This document shows, in pieces, positions 16,396-25,179 of a stretch of 64,000 nucleotides of DNA. Each line of letters starts with the position of its first letter. Positions within the stretch are counted from its first letter, which is position 1. Both the position numbers and the translations under genes were made by a program. Origin of the DNA: DASSUW01 sp963789005 (GTDB lineage Bacteria > Actinomycetota > Thermoleophilia > Solirubrobacterales > Solirubrobacteraceae). The stretch lies in NCBI GenBank assembly GCA_963789005.1, contig CAWBIZ010000015.1, positions 434,001 through 498,000 of the forward strand, given 5' to 3'. The notes beneath the pieces were generated by a model, which saw only the letters and a program-made list of their open reading frames with translations, did not search any database and was not told the DNA's origin.

Positions 16396-16858
16396 CCATG
16401 AGGAAGACGGCCACGATCAACAGCAGGCCCGTGAGCGCGCCGACCATCCCTTCGCGCCGGGCCTGGCGCAGGTAGTCCTCGGACACCTCGCCGGTATCGG
16501 CCAGCTCGCGCTCCGCCTGCGCGGCGAGCCGGCGGTCGGTGGGAACGAAGTAGCCGCCCAGCAGCCCGCCGATCACGATCACGATCGCGAACGTGGCGGT
16601 GATCCAGACCTCGCCGAAGTCCCACCGCTCGGACGTCTGGTAGAGCCCGGTGAGGATGACGATCGCCATCGCCGGGGTGGCGAGCCGCTGGTTGATGGCG
16701 AGCTGGAGCTTGTGCACGTACGGCAGGTGCCGCACGCCCGCCTTCATCGCCACCGGGAACATGATCGCCTCGGCGAAGGTGGCGCCGAAGCCGACCACGA
16801 CCGCGCTGACGTGGAGGAAGACGGACAGGCTGTAGGCGTCGATCTCGGCGAACGTCAT
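16382..16858 (-). CDS. DUF2269-like integral membrane protein
   Basis: A 158-aa protein with four predicted helices (about 9-30, 50-70, 82-105, 135-155) and a charged loop between helices 3 and 4. SLSVFLHVSAVVVGFGATFAE at the start resembles the DUF2269 family, whose function is unknown. Its ATG overlaps the stop of the quinone oxidoreductase gene (ATGA), placing it last in an operon that starts with the acyl-CoA synthetase. Family assignment is tentative. Confidence 0.7.
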   Translation of the reverse strand: MTFAEIDAYSLSVFLHVSAVVVGFGATFAEAIMFPVAMKAGVRHLPYVHKLQLAINQRLATPAMAIVILTGLYQTSERWDFGEVWITATFAIVIVIGGLLGGYFVPTDRRLAAQAERELADTGEVSEDYLRQARREGMVGALTGLLLIVAVFLMVTKP

Positions 16859-17820
16859 GGCTGGAACACGATCTTGCCGAAGAGCTCGCCGGCGTACATC
16901 GCCGCGAAGCCCTCGCGGGCCTCGGAGAGCGGGAGCACGCGGTCGATCTGCGGGCGCAGGCCGGTCCCCTCGCACAGCCGCGCGAGCCGCTCGAGCTCGT
17001 CGCGCGTGCCCATCGTCGAGCCGATCACGCTCAGCTGCAGGAAGAAGACCCGCTGCAGCTCGGCCGCCGGGGCGCCGCCGCTCGTGGAGCCCGATACGAC
17101 CAGCGTGCCGCCCGGCTTGAGCGCGCGAAGCGAGTGCTTCCAGGTCGCCTCGCCGACGGTCTCCATCACCGCGTCGACGCGCTCGGGCAGCCGCGCGCCG
17201 CTCTCGAACGCCTCCTGCGCACCCAGCTCGAGCGCCTTCGCCCGCTTGGCCTCGTCGCGGCTCGTCACCCACACCCGCATCCCCGCCTGGCGGGCGAGCG
17301 CGATCAGCGCGCTGGCGACGCCGCCGCCCGCGCCCTGGATCAGCACCGTCTCGCCGGGCCGCACGCCGCCGCGCACGAACAGCATCCGGTAGGCGGTGAG
17401 CCATGCCGTCGGCAGGCAGGCGGCCTCCTCGAACGAGAGCGCTGCGGGCTTGGGCACGAGGTTGCGGCGCGGCACCGCCACGCGCTCGGCGAGCGTGCCC
17501 TGGTGGAGCTCCGACAGCAGCGTGCGCTTGGGGTCGAGCGTCTCGTCGCCGCGCCAGCCGTCGCTCGCCACCACCGAGTGCACGATCACCTCGGCGCCGT
17601 CGGCGTCCACGCCCGCGGCGTCGCAGCCGAGGATCATCGGCAGCCGGTCCTCGGGCAGGCCGACCCCGCGCAGCGACCACAGGTCGTGGTGGTTGAGCGA
17701 CGTGGCGCGCACGTCGACGACCGTCCAGCCGTCGGGCGCGTCCGGCTCGGGCCGCTCGCCGAGCTCGAGCGCGGCCAGCGGGTCGTCGGCGTCCTGCCGG
17801 GTGGCGTAGGCGGCGAGCAT
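16855..17820 (-). CDS. Quinone oxidoreductase/zinc-binding alcohol dehydrogenase-like protein
   Basis: A medium-chain reductase of 321 aa. It has LNHHDLWSLRG, LGCDAAG, LPTAWLTAYRML, the dinucleotide loop IQGAGGGVASALIALA, and the C-terminal FGKIVFQP ending of the quinone-oxidoreductase branch. The four-cysteine structural zinc loop is absent, so it is probably a zinc-free NADPH reductase. The start overlaps the acyl-CoA synthetase stop by one base (TGATG), so the two are co-translated, perhaps acting on the same acyl or enoyl substrates. Confidence 0.85.
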   Translation of the reverse strand: MLAAYATRQDADDPLAALELGERPEPDAPDGWTVVDVRATSLNHHDLWSLRGVGLPEDRLPMILGCDAAGVDADGAEVIVHSVVASDGWRGDETLDPKRTLLSELHQGTLAERVAVPRRNLVPKPAALSFEEAACLPTAWLTAYRMLFVRGGVRPGETVLIQGAGGGVASALIALARQAGMRVWVTSRDEAKRAKALELGAQEAFESGARLPERVDAVMETVGEATWKHSLRALKPGGTLVVSGSTSGGAPAAELQRVFFLQLSVIGSTMGTRDELERLARLCEGTGLRPQIDRVLPLSEAREGFAAMYAGELFGKIVFQP

Positions 17821-19577
17821 CACTCGTAGAGCGCGCCGAACGCGTCCGCGTAGCGCTTCTCGACGACGTTGCGCTTGACCTTCATCGTCGGCGTCAGCTC
17901 GCCCGCGGCCTGCGACAGGTCCTCCTCGAGCACGCCGAAGCGCTTGATCTGCTCGATCCGGGCGAAGCGCTCGTTGGCGGCGTCGACGTCGCGCTGGAGC
18001 ACCTCGCGCACCTTCGGATGGCCCGCCATCTCGCGCACGTCGGCCGCCACGCCGAGCTCGGCGGCCAAAGCCGGCGCCTCGTCGGCGTCGAGCGTGAGCA
18101 GCGCCACGAGGTAGGAGCGGTTGTCGCCGTGCACGATCGCCTGCGAGACCCAGCGCGACTCGCGCAGCGCGTTCTCGATGTTGGTGGGCGTGATGTTCTT
18201 GCCGCTGGAGGTGATGATGAGGTCCTTCTTGCGGCCGGTGATGCGCAGCGCGCCGGTGGAGTCGAGCTCGCCCAGGTCGCCGGTCCTGACGAGCTCGCCC
18301 GCGAACGTGTCGCGCGTCGCGCCCTCGTCGCGGTGGTAGCCCTGGAACACGTTCGGGCCGCCGAGCAGGATCTCGCCGTCGTCGGCGATCTCGACCGTCG
18401 TGCCCGGCAGCGCCGGCCCGACCGTCCCGTAGCGCGGCGACTCCGGCAGGTTCAGCGTGGCGGCCGCGCACGTCTCGGTCATGCCGTAGCCCTCGAGCAC
18501 GGTGATCCCGCAGCCGTCGAGGAACTCGAGCACCTCGAGCGGGATCGGCGCCGCGCCGGTCAGCGCCAGCTCGAGCCGGCCGCCGAACAGCTCGCGGATG
18601 CGCGAGAGCACGAGCCGGTCGGCGAGCGCGTGCTGCGCCTTGAGCGCGGGGGAGAGGTTGCCCGCGCGGGCGGCCGGCCGCGCCTTGCGGCCGGTGGCCA
18701 CCGCCCAGGCGAACAGCCGCTGCTTGACGGCGCTGCCCTCCTGCCCGCGCGCGAGCGCACGCGCGTGGATCTTCTCGAACACGCGCGGGACCGACGGGAA
18801 GTGGGTCGGGCGGGCGGCGGCCACGTCCTCGACCAGCTTGCGCGAGTCGCCGCTCCAGAAGGCCAGCGTGCCGCCCACCTCGAGCGACACCATCTGCACG
18901 ACGCGCGCGAGCGCGTGCGCGAGCGGGAGGAACATGAACAGCGTCGCGCCGGCTCGGAGGTGGACGCGCTCGATGTACGCCTCCATCGTGAACAGCAGGT
19001 TGCGGTGGGTGAGCATGCAGCCCTTGGGCGGGCCGGTCGTGCCCGACGTGTAGACGATCGTCGCCACGTCGTCGGGACCGACGTTCTCCAGCCGCGCCTC
19101 GAGCTGCTCGGCCGGCACCTCCTGCGCTCGCGCCCGGAGGTCGGCGACGGTGGTCGTGCGCCCGGTGTCCTCCATGCTCACGACCTGCTCGAGGCCCGGC
19201 AGCTGGTCGCGGACCGACTCGATCTTCTCGAGCTGGGCCGCGTTCTCGACGACGATCGCGCGGGCGCCGGAGTGCTCGATCACGTACTGGCACTCGCCGG
19301 GCGAGTTCGTCTGGTAGACGGGCACCACCACGCAGCCGGCGGCGAGCAGCGCCGCGTCGGCGAGCGTCCACTCGGGGCGCGTCTCGCCCAGCAGCGCCAC
19401 GCGGTCGCCGGGCTCGATCCCCAGTGCCGCGAACCCGCGCGCCAGCTCGCGCACCGCGGTCCCGACCTCGGCGAACGACCACTCGTGCCACGTGCCGTCG
19501 CGCGGGAAGCGGATCGCCGCTCCGCCGTGCCGCTCGGTCGCGTCCAGCACCATCCGTCCCAAGGAGTTCGCGCTCAT
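17820..19577 (-). CDS. Long-chain acyl-CoA synthetase (AMP-forming)
   Basis: A 585-aa adenylate-forming ligase that activates fatty acids to acyl-CoA. Motifs in order: IVYTSGTTGPPKGCMLTH (AMP/ATP loop), FLPLAHALAR, EGYGMTETCA, the RTGDLGELD hinge region, GRKKDLIITSSGKNITP, and the final catalytic-lysine region TPTMKVKRNVVEKRY. It matches the FadD15-like/AMP_binding long-chain group. ATG 19577 is used; ATG 19595 is six codons upstream with GGAGG only 2 nt before it. It diverges from the alcohol dehydrogenase at 19635. Confidence 0.92.
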   Translation of the reverse strand: MSANSLGRMVLDATERHGGAAIRFPRDGTWHEWSFAEVGTAVRELARGFAALGIEPGDRVALLGETRPEWTLADAALLAAGCVVVPVYQTNSPGECQYVIEHSGARAIVVENAAQLEKIESVRDQLPGLEQVVSMEDTGRTTTVADLRARAQEVPAEQLEARLENVGPDDVATIVYTSGTTGPPKGCMLTHRNLLFTMEAYIERVHLRAGATLFMFLPLAHALARVVQMVSLEVGGTLAFWSGDSRKLVEDVAAARPTHFPSVPRVFEKIHARALARGQEGSAVKQRLFAWAVATGRKARPAARAGNLSPALKAQHALADRLVLSRIRELFGGRLELALTGAAPIPLEVLEFLDGCGITVLEGYGMTETCAAATLNLPESPRYGTVGPALPGTTVEIADDGEILLGGPNVFQGYHRDEGATRDTFAGELVRTGDLGELDSTGALRITGRKKDLIITSSGKNITPTNIENALRESRWVSQAIVHGDNRSYLVALLTLDADEAPALAAELGVAADVREMAGHPKVREVLQRDVDAANERFARIEQIKRFGVLEEDLSQAAGELTPTMKVKRNVVEKRYADAFGALYE

Positions 19578-19634
19578 GCGGCGCGATCCTGACATAGCCT
19601 CCGCTCGGCCGGCTACACGAGGAGGAAAGCCCAG

Positions 19635-20741
19635 ATGAGGATGCGCGCCGCGGTCCTGGAGGAATTCGGCGAGCCGCTGGTCGTCCAGGAGGTCGAGCTC
19701 GCGGACCCCGCGCCCGGGGAGGTCCTGGTGCGCCTGGTCGCCTGCGGGGTCTGCCACACCGACCTCTACACGGCGTCCGGCGACGACCCGTCGGGCTACG
19801 TGCCGGCCGTGCTCGGGCACGAGGGCGCGGGCGTGGTCGAGCGCGTGGGGGAGGGCGTGGCCTCGGTCGCCGAGGGCGACCACGTGGTGACGCTGTTCTC
19901 GCCCCAGTGCGGCGAGTGCGTGCACTGCCGCAGCCCGCGCACGAACCTCTGCATGGCGATCCGCGAGCAGCAGAACAAGGGCTACCTGCCCGACGGCACC
20001 GCGCGCCTCTCGCGCGACGGCGAGGAGATCCGCCACTTCATGGGCACGAGCACGTTCGCGGAGTACACGGTGATGCCGGAGATCGCGCTCGCCAAGGTCT
20101 CGCCCGAGGCACCGCTCGACCGTGCGTGCCTGTTCGCCTGCGGCCTCTCGACCGGCCTCGGCGCGGCGATGTTCACCGCGAAGGTCGAGCCCGGCTCCGT
20201 GTGCGTGGTCTTCGGCGCGGGCATGGTCGGGCTCGGCGCCGTGGCGGGCGCGCGGCTGCAGGGCGCCGAGCGGATCATCTGCGTCGACCTGTCCGAGGAC
20301 CGGCTCGAGCTCGCCCGCGGCCAGGGCGCCACCGACACCTGGGTCGCCGACGACGCGACCGTCCAGCGCGTGCTCGACGAGACCGGCGGCTTCGGCGCCG
20401 ACTACACGTTCGAGGCGACCGGCAACGTGCGCGTGATGCGCCAGGCGGTCGAGTCCGCGCGCATGGGCTGGGGGCTGTGCACGGTCGCGGGCGTGGCCGG
20501 CAAGGGGGAGACGCTCGACATCGTGCCGCGCTTGTTGATCACCGGCCGCCGCGTCGCCGGCTCGTCGTTCGGCGGCGTCAAGGGCCGCGAGCAGGTGCCC
20601 CAGCTCGTCCAGCGCTACCTCGACGGCGACATCGACGTCGACGCGTTCCTCTCGCACCGCCTCACGCTCGACGAGGTCAACCGCGGCTTCGAGCTGATGC
20701 ACGCCCAGGACGGCATCCGCAGCGTGATCGCGTTCGCGTAG
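19635..20741 (+). CDS. Class III-like zinc alcohol dehydrogenase
   Basis: A 368-aa zinc dehydrogenase with GVCHTDLYTASG, LGHEGAGVVE, the structural cysteines in CGECVHCRSPRTNLC, then HFMGTSTFAEYTV and IALAKVSPEAPLDRACLFACG. That last stretch is typical of class III enzymes, which oxidise formaldehyde bound to a thiol (glutathione or mycothiol). The cofactor loop is FGAGMVGLGA. GGAGG stands about 9 nt before the ATG at 19635. The thiol partner cannot be read from the sequence; other primary alcohols are possible. Confidence 0.86.
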   Translation: MRMRAAVLEEFGEPLVVQEVELADPAPGEVLVRLVACGVCHTDLYTASGDDPSGYVPAVLGHEGAGVVERVGEGVASVAEGDHVVTLFSPQCGECVHCRSPRTNLCMAIREQQNKGYLPDGTARLSRDGEEIRHFMGTSTFAEYTVMPEIALAKVSPEAPLDRACLFACGLSTGLGAAMFTAKVEPGSVCVVFGAGMVGLGAVAGARLQGAERIICVDLSEDRLELARGQGATDTWVADDATVQRVLDETGGFGADYTFEATGNVRVMRQAVESARMGWGLCTVAGVAGKGETLDIVPRLLITGRRVAGSSFGGVKGREQVPQLVQRYLDGDIDVDAFLSHRLTLDEVNRGFELMHAQDGIRSVIAFA

Positions 20742-20744
20742 CGG

Positions 20745-21380
20745 TCAGAGTGGCCGCTCGGCCACGTGCGCGGGGATCGGCGCGAGGTCGTTGACGAACC
20801 CCGGCGTGGCCTCGACGCGGTCGAGCCAGGCGGCGACGTGCGGGTGCTCGCGCGGGTCGGCTCCCGCGTCGGCACCGCAGTGGCCGTAGCCGTAGAGGGC
20901 GATGTCGGCCACCGTGTAGGCGTCGCCCGCCAAGAACGGCCGCCCGTCGGCGAGCCCGCGGTCGAGCGCCGCGAGCGCGTCGCGCCCGCGCTCGAGCCTT
21001 TGGGCGAACGCCTCGGGGAGCGTGGCGTCGCGCCCGGCGAGCTTCAGGAAGCGCGCGAACGCGAGCTCGGCCTCGATCCGGTTCTGCTCGAAGAACATCC
21101 ACTGATGCGCGTGGGTGCGCTCGAGCGTGCGCGGCGCGGGCAGGAGCGGGGTGCCCTCGGCGAGGTGCAGGAGGATCGCGCCCGACTCGGGGATCGTCGT
21201 GCCCCAGTCCGTCTCGAGCACCGGGACCCGGCCGTCGGGGTTGCGGGCGAAGTGCTCGGCGGTCCGGGTCTCGCCGAGGAACAGGTCGACGCTGACCGAC
21301 TCGTACGGCAGCTCGAGCTGCCGGAGGACGATCCGGCACTTGAGGCAGTTGCCGGACGACGCGTGCTCGTAGAGCTTCAT
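20745..21380 (-). CDS. Glutathione S-transferase family protein
   Basis: A 211-aa protein with the thioredoxin-like N-terminal domain (MKLYEHASSGNCLKCRIVLR, then GRVPVLETD and IPESGAILLHLAEG, the Ser that binds the thiol's gamma-glutamyl part) and an all-helical C-terminal domain with PFLAGDAYTVADIALYGY. These are standard GST features. It ends 3 bp from the alcohol dehydrogenase, tail to tail. Function could be thiol transfer, dehalogenation or isomerisation. Confidence 0.9.
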   Translation of the reverse strand: MKLYEHASSGNCLKCRIVLRQLELPYESVSVDLFLGETRTAEHFARNPDGRVPVLETDWGTTIPESGAILLHLAEGTPLLPAPRTLERTHAHQWMFFEQNRIEAELAFARFLKLAGRDATLPEAFAQRLERGRDALAALDRGLADGRPFLAGDAYTVADIALYGYGHCGADAGADPREHPHVAAWLDRVEATPGFVNDLAPIPAHVAERPL

Positions 21381-21421
21381 GGCGGGCCACCATACGTGAG
21401 CGCCGTGATTGGATCACCGCC

Positions 21422-22092
21422 GTGGCTCGGCTGCACCGGGACATCCTGCGGACGCTGCTCGCCCGGATCGCGGCCGGGATCCGCCGGCGGGCGCGAAGCT
21501 GCCGAAGGAGGTCGACCTCGCCGCCGAGCTGGGCGCCAGCCGCGGCGTCGTGCGCGAGTGCATCCGCGCGCTGGAAGAGCGAGGCGTCGTGCGCGTCACC
21601 CACGGCCACGGGGCGACGGTCGAGCCGATCGTGAGCTGGGACGTGCTCGACGCGGAGGTGCTGGCCGCCGCCGGCGGGCGGCTGACGGTCGAGGCGCACG
21701 ACGCGCACGCGATCGTCGCGGGCGAGCTCGCGGCGCTCGCCGCCGCCCGCTCCGGTCCGCCGGCGGTCCTCGGCGGCGACCTGGCGCGGCGCGCCGCCGA
21801 GCGGCCCGCGCCCACGCTGGAGCGGCTCGAAGCCGCCGTGGCGGCGGTCGAGGCCGCCGCGGATGCCGACGCGGACCTCGAAGCAGCGCGGCATGCGTTC
21901 GACGACGCGCTGGCCGAGGCCGCCGGGAACCGCCCGCTGGCGCGCGTGGCTCGCGACCTCGCCGCGGCGCTCGGCGGGCCCGCTCCCGCGCGGCCCGATC
22001 GCTACCGCCGCGTGCTCGACGCCATCCGGGCCGGCGACCCCGCCGCCGCCCGCGCGGCCATGGCGGCGGTCAGTGGCGCCCGTCCGCGATGA
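21422..22092 (+). CDS. GntR/FadR-type transcriptional regulator, frameshifted near 21480
   Basis: VARLHRDILRTLLARIAAG (from GTG 21422) is the beginning of a GntR winged helix. The rest, PAGAKLPKEVDLAAELGASRGVVRECIRALEERGVVRVTHG, continues in another frame. Adding one base near 21478-21481, inside a GGG run, restores one protein of about 223 aa with a short helical FCD-like effector domain. This is a one-base deletion or a base-call error. Without the repair the DNA-binding domain has no proper N-terminus. Its stop overlaps the decarboxylase start (ATGA), so it probably controls that gene. Confidence 0.72.
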
Positions 22093-23423
22093 TCCGCGCC
22101 GTGGATCGCCGGGAGGGCATCGAGGCCGCGCTGACGCTCGTGGAGTCGTGGGAGGCGCGCTGGGGGGACAAGCCTGCGCCGCCGGCGATCGACCCGGCGC
22201 GCTGGGAGACCGCCTGGGAGGAGTTCGCGCGGCGGATGGACGGCAACTTCCCGTTCTTCCACCCGCGCTTCGCCGGCCAGATGCTCAAGCCGCCGCACGC
22301 TGCCGCCGCGGCCGGCTACGTCGCCGCCATGCTCGTCAACCCCAACAACCACGCGCTCGACGGCGGGCCGGTCACGAGCGAGCTGGAGAAGGAGGCGGTC
22401 GAGGAGCTCGCCGGCATGCTCGGACTCCAGCCGCCCACGCTCGGCCACCTCACCGCCAGCGGGACGATCGCGAACCTCGAGGCGCTGTGGGTGGCACGCG
22501 AGCTGCATCCCGACAAGGGCATCGTGCACGGCGCCAACGCCCACTACACCCACGCCCGCATGTGCCAGGTGCTGCGCATGCCCTCGCGCGCGGTGCCGGC
22601 GACGCCCGACGGCCGGATCGACCTCGACGCGCTCGACGCCGAGTGCGCCAAGGGCGACGTCGGCACCGTCGTCCTCACCGGCGGGACGACCGGGGTGGGC
22701 GCCGTCGACCGGATCGACGAGGCGCTCGCGCTGCGCGAGCGCCACGGCGTGCGCATCCACGTCGACGCCGCATACGGCGGCTTCTTCGCGCTGCTCGACG
22801 ACGCGCCCGCGGGCCTGCACGCGATGGGCGCCGCCGACTCGATCGTCGTCGACCCCCACAAGCACGGCCTCCAGCCCTACGGCTGCGGGGCGGTCCTGTT
22901 CGCCGACCCCGCCGTCGGCCGCTTCTACGCCCACGACTCGCCGTACACCTACTTCACGTCGGGAGAGCTGCACCTCGGCGAGATCAGCCTCGAGTGCTCG
23001 CGCGCGGGCGCCGCTGCCGCCGCCCTGTGGCTGACGCTGCGGGCGGTCGACCTCGCACCCGTGCTCGCCGCGGCACGGGACGCCGCCCGCGCGCTCGCCG
23101 GCCGGCTGCGCGACTCGCACCACCTTCGGCTCCTGCTCGAGCCCGAGCTCGACATCGTCGCCTACCTGCCGCGGCGCACGAGGCTGTCGGACATCGACGC
23201 CGCCTCGGCCGCGATCCTGGCTGCCGGCATGGAGGACGCCGACCCGGTGTTCCTGAGCACGCTCCAGGTCGCCGCCGACGACCTGACCGCGCTCCACCCG
23301 GATCTCGAGCCGGACGCCCCCGCCGCACGGGTCCTGCGCAGCGTGCTCATGAAGCCCGAGCACGCGGAGACCACCGGTTGGCTGGTTACGCGGCTCGAGC
23401 AGCTGGCGCGAGCCACTCGCTGA
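22089..23423 (+). CDS. PLP-dependent group II amino-acid decarboxylase-like enzyme
   Basis: A 444-aa fold-type I enzyme related to glutamate, tyrosine and aromatic amino-acid decarboxylases and sphingosine-phosphate lyase. Features: NPNNHALDGGPVTSELEKEA, HLTASGTIANLEAL (PLP phosphate binding), HVDAAYGGFFAL (Asp for the pyridine nitrogen), and the Schiff-base lysine in VDPHKHGLQPYGCG. It decarboxylates or cleaves an amino acid; the exact substrate is not evident. It is translationally coupled to the GntR-type regulator and overlaps the lipase gene tail to tail by 38 bp. Confidence 0.88.
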   Translation: MIRAVDRREGIEAALTLVESWEARWGDKPAPPAIDPARWETAWEEFARRMDGNFPFFHPRFAGQMLKPPHAAAAAGYVAAMLVNPNNHALDGGPVTSELEKEAVEELAGMLGLQPPTLGHLTASGTIANLEALWVARELHPDKGIVHGANAHYTHARMCQVLRMPSRAVPATPDGRIDLDALDAECAKGDVGTVVLTGGTTGVGAVDRIDEALALRERHGVRIHVDAAYGGFFALLDDAPAGLHAMGAADSIVVDPHKHGLQPYGCGAVLFADPAVGRFYAHDSPYTYFTSGELHLGEISLECSRAGAAAAALWLTLRAVDLAPVLAAARDAARALAGRLRDSHHLRLLLEPELDIVAYLPRRTRLSDIDAASAAILAAGMEDADPVFLSTLQVAADDLTALHPDLEPDAPAARVLRSVLMKPEHAETTGWLVTRLEQLARATR

Positions 23424-24480
23424 GCTGCTCGTACACCTGCGAGTGGTTGAGCAGCGCCAGGTGGTGCGCGCCGCCGACGTGCAGCGACTGCTGCGTCCGG
23501 TGGCTCGCGCTCGCCTCCAGCACGAGCCAGTCGCCGAGGACACGCGCGACCGGATGCCGCGGGCTGCGGGTGATCGTCGCCGCGACGAAGCAGTGGGTCG
23601 CGCCGTCGAGCAGGGGCACCTCGCGGCAGGCCGCCGCGCGCAGGGCCTCCGGCTCGCAGTCGCGCCAGTCCTCGTCGACCAGCGACCCCTGCCGCAGGTC
23701 GCGGATGCCGGCGCTGCGGCGGCGCAGCCCGCGCGCGAACGGCCGCGTCTCGGGCACCTTGCCGAGCGCCGCGGCCGCGTAGTGGACGGCCGACTCGAGC
23801 GGCGCGCCGGTGTGGGGAGAGCCGAGCGCGACGACGTGCGTGACGCCCCGCACCCACGCGTCGCCGCGCTCGCTCGCGACGTGGCAGGCGCTGCGGGCCA
23901 CGAGCCCGCCCATCGAGTGCCCCACGAGCACGACCTGCTCGAGCGGCACCGGCCAGTCCGCGAGCAGGTCGGCGAGCGAGCGCCCGTTCTCGGAGACGTG
24001 GCGGCCGCTGTTGTAGCGGACGTACACGGGCGCCAGGCCGTGGTCGGCGGCCAGCCGCTCGCCGTACGTCGGGCCGCCGCCGTAGCGCCACGCCAGCTCG
24101 GTCTCGAACAGCCCGTGCACGAAGACCGCGACCCGTGGCGACCGCTCACCGCTGTGCGCGGTCATCGGCACCGCCAGCGGGCTGCCCTCGCGCTCCAGCG
24201 CATCGCCGCGCAGCCCGTTGAGGACGGCGACGAGCGAGGGCGGCGCCGGGGAGGGCTCACGCCGCGCGAGCGCGGCGTCGGCGGCGAGCCCCGCCGCCGC
24301 GGCGCCGCGGCGCACGCTCGCATAGACCGCGCGCGAGATGCCGTGGTGGAGGGCCTTCGGCACGCCCGACGGCGGGAACGCCCGCTCGGCGATCGCGCGG
24401 TGCACATTCTCGATGCCGCCCGTCGCCCGGCGAAGCTCGTCGAACGCGAGCCGGCTCAGCGCGCGCAGATCTTCTGCCAT
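23386..24480 (-). CDS. Alpha/beta hydrolase, PGAP1/lipase-like
   Basis: A 364-aa hydrolase. The N-terminal ~100 residues are helical and unassigned. The hydrolase core starts at VAVFVHGLFETELAW (oxyanion HG), has the nucleophile elbow VVLVGHSMGGLVARS, VVALGSPHTGAPLE, and a late His (VGGAHHLALLNH) that completes the triad. This arrangement resembles PGAP1-like and triacylglycerol lipases. No signal peptide is seen. Monocistronic by context, with the NarL-type system upstream on the same strand after 30 bp. Confidence 0.85.
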   Translation of the reverse strand: MAEDLRALSRLAFDELRRATGGIENVHRAIAERAFPPSGVPKALHHGISRAVYASVRRGAAAAGLAADAALARREPSPAPPSLVAVLNGLRGDALEREGSPLAVPMTAHSGERSPRVAVFVHGLFETELAWRYGGGPTYGERLAADHGLAPVYVRYNSGRHVSENGRSLADLLADWPVPLEQVVLVGHSMGGLVARSACHVASERGDAWVRGVTHVVALGSPHTGAPLESAVHYAAAALGKVPETRPFARGLRRRSAGIRDLRQGSLVDEDWRDCEPEALRAAACREVPLLDGATHCFVAATITRSPRHPVARVLGDWLVLEASASHRTQQSLHVGGAHHLALLNHSQVYEQLSEWLAPAARAA

Positions 24481-24510
24481 GCCTCCAGGTACTACCCCAC
24501 GCAGCGGCGG

Positions 24511-25179
24511 TTACGGCCGCTCAGCCGCTCCCGGTTGGACGAGCCCGCACTCGTAGGCCAGCACGACCGCCTGCACGCGGTCCCGCAGCCGGAGCTTCGT
24601 GAGGATGTGCGTCACGTGCGTCTTCACGGTCGCCCGCGTCACGAACAGCTCGAGCGCGATCTCGTCGTTTGACTGGCCGCGAGCGATGAGCTGCAGCACC
24701 TCGAGCTCCCGCTCGGACAGCTCGTCGAGCTGCTGCGGCGCGCCCGGGCTGGGTGCCGGCCGGCTGACGAACTGCTCGATCAGCCGGCGCGTGATCCCTG
24801 GCGCGAGCAGCGCTTCGCCGGTCGTCACGACGCGGACGGCGTCGGCAAGCTGCTCGGGGCGGACGTCCTTGATCAGGAACCCGCTCGCGCCGGCCTTCAT
24901 GGCCGCGTAGACGTACTCGTCGAGGTCGAAGGTCGTGAGGATCAGCACGCGACAGGTGCCGTCGCCCATGAGCAGCCGGCGCGTGGCCTCCAAGCCGTCG
25001 AGCTCCGGCATGCGGATGTCCATGAGCACGACGTCGGGCGTGAGCTCGCGCGCCCGTGCGAGCGCCTCGCGGCCGTCGCAGGCCTCCCCGACCACCTCGA
25101 TGTCCGGCTGCGCGTCGAGGATCATGCGAAAGCCGCCGCGCACGAGCGCCTGATCGTCGGCGATGAGGACGCGGATCAT
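24511..25179 (-). CDS. NarL/LuxR-family response regulator
   Basis: A 222-aa regulator with receiver motifs ADDQALVR, the phospho-acceptor Asp in VVLMDIRMPELDG, LTTFD and the lysine in FLIKDVRP. The C-terminal LuxR-type helix-turn-helix has LSERELEVLQLIARGQSNDE and ATVKTHVTHILTKL. Its ATG overlaps the stop of the degenerate kinase (ATGA), third in a kinase, degenerate kinase, regulator operon. The ABC exporter operon on the opposite side is the likely target. Confidence 0.93.
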   Translation of the reverse strand: MIRVLIADDQALVRGGFRMILDAQPDIEVVGEACDGREALARARELTPDVVLMDIRMPELDGLEATRRLLMGDGTCRVLILTTFDLDEYVYAAMKAGASGFLIKDVRPEQLADAVRVVTTGEALLAPGITRRLIEQFVSRPAPSPGAPQQLDELSERELEVLQLIARGQSNDEIALELFVTRATVKTHVTHILTKLRLRDRVQAVVLAYECGLVQPGAAERP

